In this document: piece after piece, positions 4,679 to 5,474 of the stretch | How positions within the stretch are numbered: the stretch's first letter is position 1 | Layout of the letters: the number at the start of each line of letters is the position of its first letter | Assembly (NCBI GenBank): GCA_030044475.1 | Contig: JASHVP010000152.1 | Span: 1 to 5,474, forward strand | Length of the DNA stretch: 5,474 nucleotides | Source of the DNA: Thermoplasmata archaeon | GTDB lineage: Archaea; Thermoplasmatota; Thermoplasmata; Lutacidiplasmatales; UBA184 | Direction: 5' to 3' | The notes under the pieces: generated by a model | What the model saw: only the letters and a program-made list of their open reading frames with translations | The model's database searches: none | What the model was told of the DNA's origin: nothing | Program-made: the position numbers and the translations under genes

Positions 4679-5474
4679 CTACGGGCTCACGGCCGGTGGG
4701 GGGGTCCGCTCCGCGGAGGCCGAGGACGGGGCCTCCGCGCGGACCGCCCGACCGCGGAGGAACAGGGCTGCGACCGCGGCGAGCAGGATCAGGACCGCCA
4801 TGAGGAGGAACACCCGGTCGAACGCCGTCACCACGGCGGCGAGGTCCCCGGCGGGGGACGGAACGCTCGGCCGGAGCGCCGTCGTCTGCCAGGTCAGGTA
4901 GACGGTGAAGAGCGAGATCCCGACGGCCCCGCCCAGGCTCTGGAGGAAGCGGATGAGGCCGATCCCCGCGCCGACCTCGAAGCGGGGGACCTCGTTCTGC
5001 ATCACGATGTTGACCCCGGCCAGCCCGACGCCGGTTCCGAACCCGAACGGGAGCATCGGGGCGACCAGGCCGCCGATGGGGAGCCACCCGTGCCACAGCA
5101 CCCAGAGCGGCGTGGACGGCCCGAATCCCGCGAGCAGGAACGCTCCCCCCGCGCCGACGAACAGGGCCGGAGCGATCACGGCCCGGTACGGATAGCGGGT
5201 CAGCAGGATCCCGCCGAGCAGGGCCCCGCCGATCAGCGGCAGGGCGAAGAAGTAGATCACGTCGCGGACGAACGCCTCGCTGTGCCCGAGTTCGACGCCG
5301 ACCAGCAGCGAGAGCAGGGTGATCATCGAGGTGAGCGCGACCCCCGTCAGGAGGCTGATCGTACCGGACGAAGCGACCACCCTCCGGCGCAGCAGCCGCA
5401 GCGGGACGACCGGATCTCCCGAGCGGAGCTCCCAGACGACGAACGCCCCGAACAGGACGACGGCGGCGGCGAGG
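4679..5474 (-). CDS. DHA2-type (EmrB/QacA-like) MFS transporter, C-terminal half (partial)
   Basis: This is an integral membrane transporter of the 14-helix drug:H+ antiporter-2 kind, which typically exports drugs, biocides or metabolites. The frame runs without a stop from the window edge to TAG at 4681-4679 and gives 264 visible residues, so the start and N-terminal half lie outside. The first visible part ends a helix and reads FVVWELRSGDPVVPLRLLR (11-29), the loop that typically precedes helix 9 in this family. Six hydrophobic segments follow, near 34-58, 70-92, 97-116, 126-156, 166-194 and 214-238. NIVMQNEVPRFEVGAGIGLI (154-173) followed by RFLQSLGGAVGISLF (174-188) matches the conserved helix 12-13 region. 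A hydrophilic tail (240-264) is probably cytoplasmic. An internal GTG at 5380 is not the start, because recognisable family sequence continues upstream. It converges on the GNAT-like gene with 32 bases between stops. The substrate is unknown. Confidence 0.88.
   Translation of the reverse strand, partial: LAAAVVLFGAFVVWELRSGDPVVPLRLLRRRVVASSGTISLLTGVALTSMITLLSLLVGVELGHSEAFVRDVIYFFALPLIGGALLGGILLTRYPYRAVIAPALFVGAGGAFLLAGFGPSTPLWVLWHGWLPIGGLVAPMLPFGFGTGVGLAGVNIVMQNEVPRFEVGAGIGLIRFLQSLGGAVGISLFTVYLTWQTTALRPSVPSPAGDLAAVVTAFDRVFLLMAVLILLAAVAALFLRGRAVRAEAPSSASAERTPPPAVSP

Noticed and set aside
3720..5096. A 458-codon minus-strand frame across the GNAT-like gene and into the MFS gene
   Set aside because: It runs opposite GNAT coding sequence and in another frame through the transporter. 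Its composition is arginine/glycine/proline-rich without hydrophobic segments or motifs, so it is a GC shadow.

Overview
This is a GC-rich window (roughly 70% G+C by eye) of compactly arranged housekeeping and metabolic genes. It looks archaeal. The adenosylhomocysteinase is of the archaeal/Thermotoga type. The fatty-acyl-CoA enzyme has the archaeal domain order, with the dehydrogenase first and the hydratase last. Short AT-rich boxes of the TTTAT/TTAA kind sit about 24-38 bases upstream of three gene starts that lack a Shine-Dalgarno sequence, as expected for archaeal TATA promoters with leaderless or very short-leader transcripts. A high-GC Thermoplasmatota-like lineage is my best guess. That is an inference from style, not from a marker gene.

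Layout: (1) bases 1-57 are the last 18 codons of an unidentified gene ending in a CxxC motif. (2) Bases 58-133 are a structured intergenic stretch with a GC hairpin and a TATA box enclosed by a perfect 7-bp inverted repeat. (3) Bases 134-1363 encode adenosylhomocysteinase, overlapped by four bases (GTGA) with (4) glycine cleavage H protein at 1360-1758, giving a two-gene one-carbon/methyl-cycle operon. (5) Converging on this pair from the minus strand is a 639-residue fused 3-hydroxyacyl-CoA dehydrogenase/enoyl-CoA hydratase (1765-3684). (6) A 98-base divergent promoter region separates it from (7) a plus-strand two-lobed GNAT-like acetyltransferase (3783-4646). (8) The C-terminal half of a DHA2-type (EmrB/QacA-like) MFS transporter converges on the GNAT gene from the minus strand (4679 to beyond the window end).

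How the genes relate: the ahcY-gcvH pair joins removal of the methyltransferase by-product S-adenosylhomocysteine to the lipoyl carrier that feeds glycine carbon into the folate C1 pool. The fused enzyme carries out the two central steps of beta-oxidation, or the reverse crotonyl-CoA chemistry. The GNAT and MFS genes have no evident link to these pathways. I see no mobile element, CRISPR, tRNA or rRNA. No gene here is clearly a new system. The most interesting signals are the AT-trinucleotide pattern that marks promoters, the palindromes at two of those promoters, and the changed base-recognition residues in the adenosylhomocysteinase, which raise the question of S-inosylhomocysteine as substrate.
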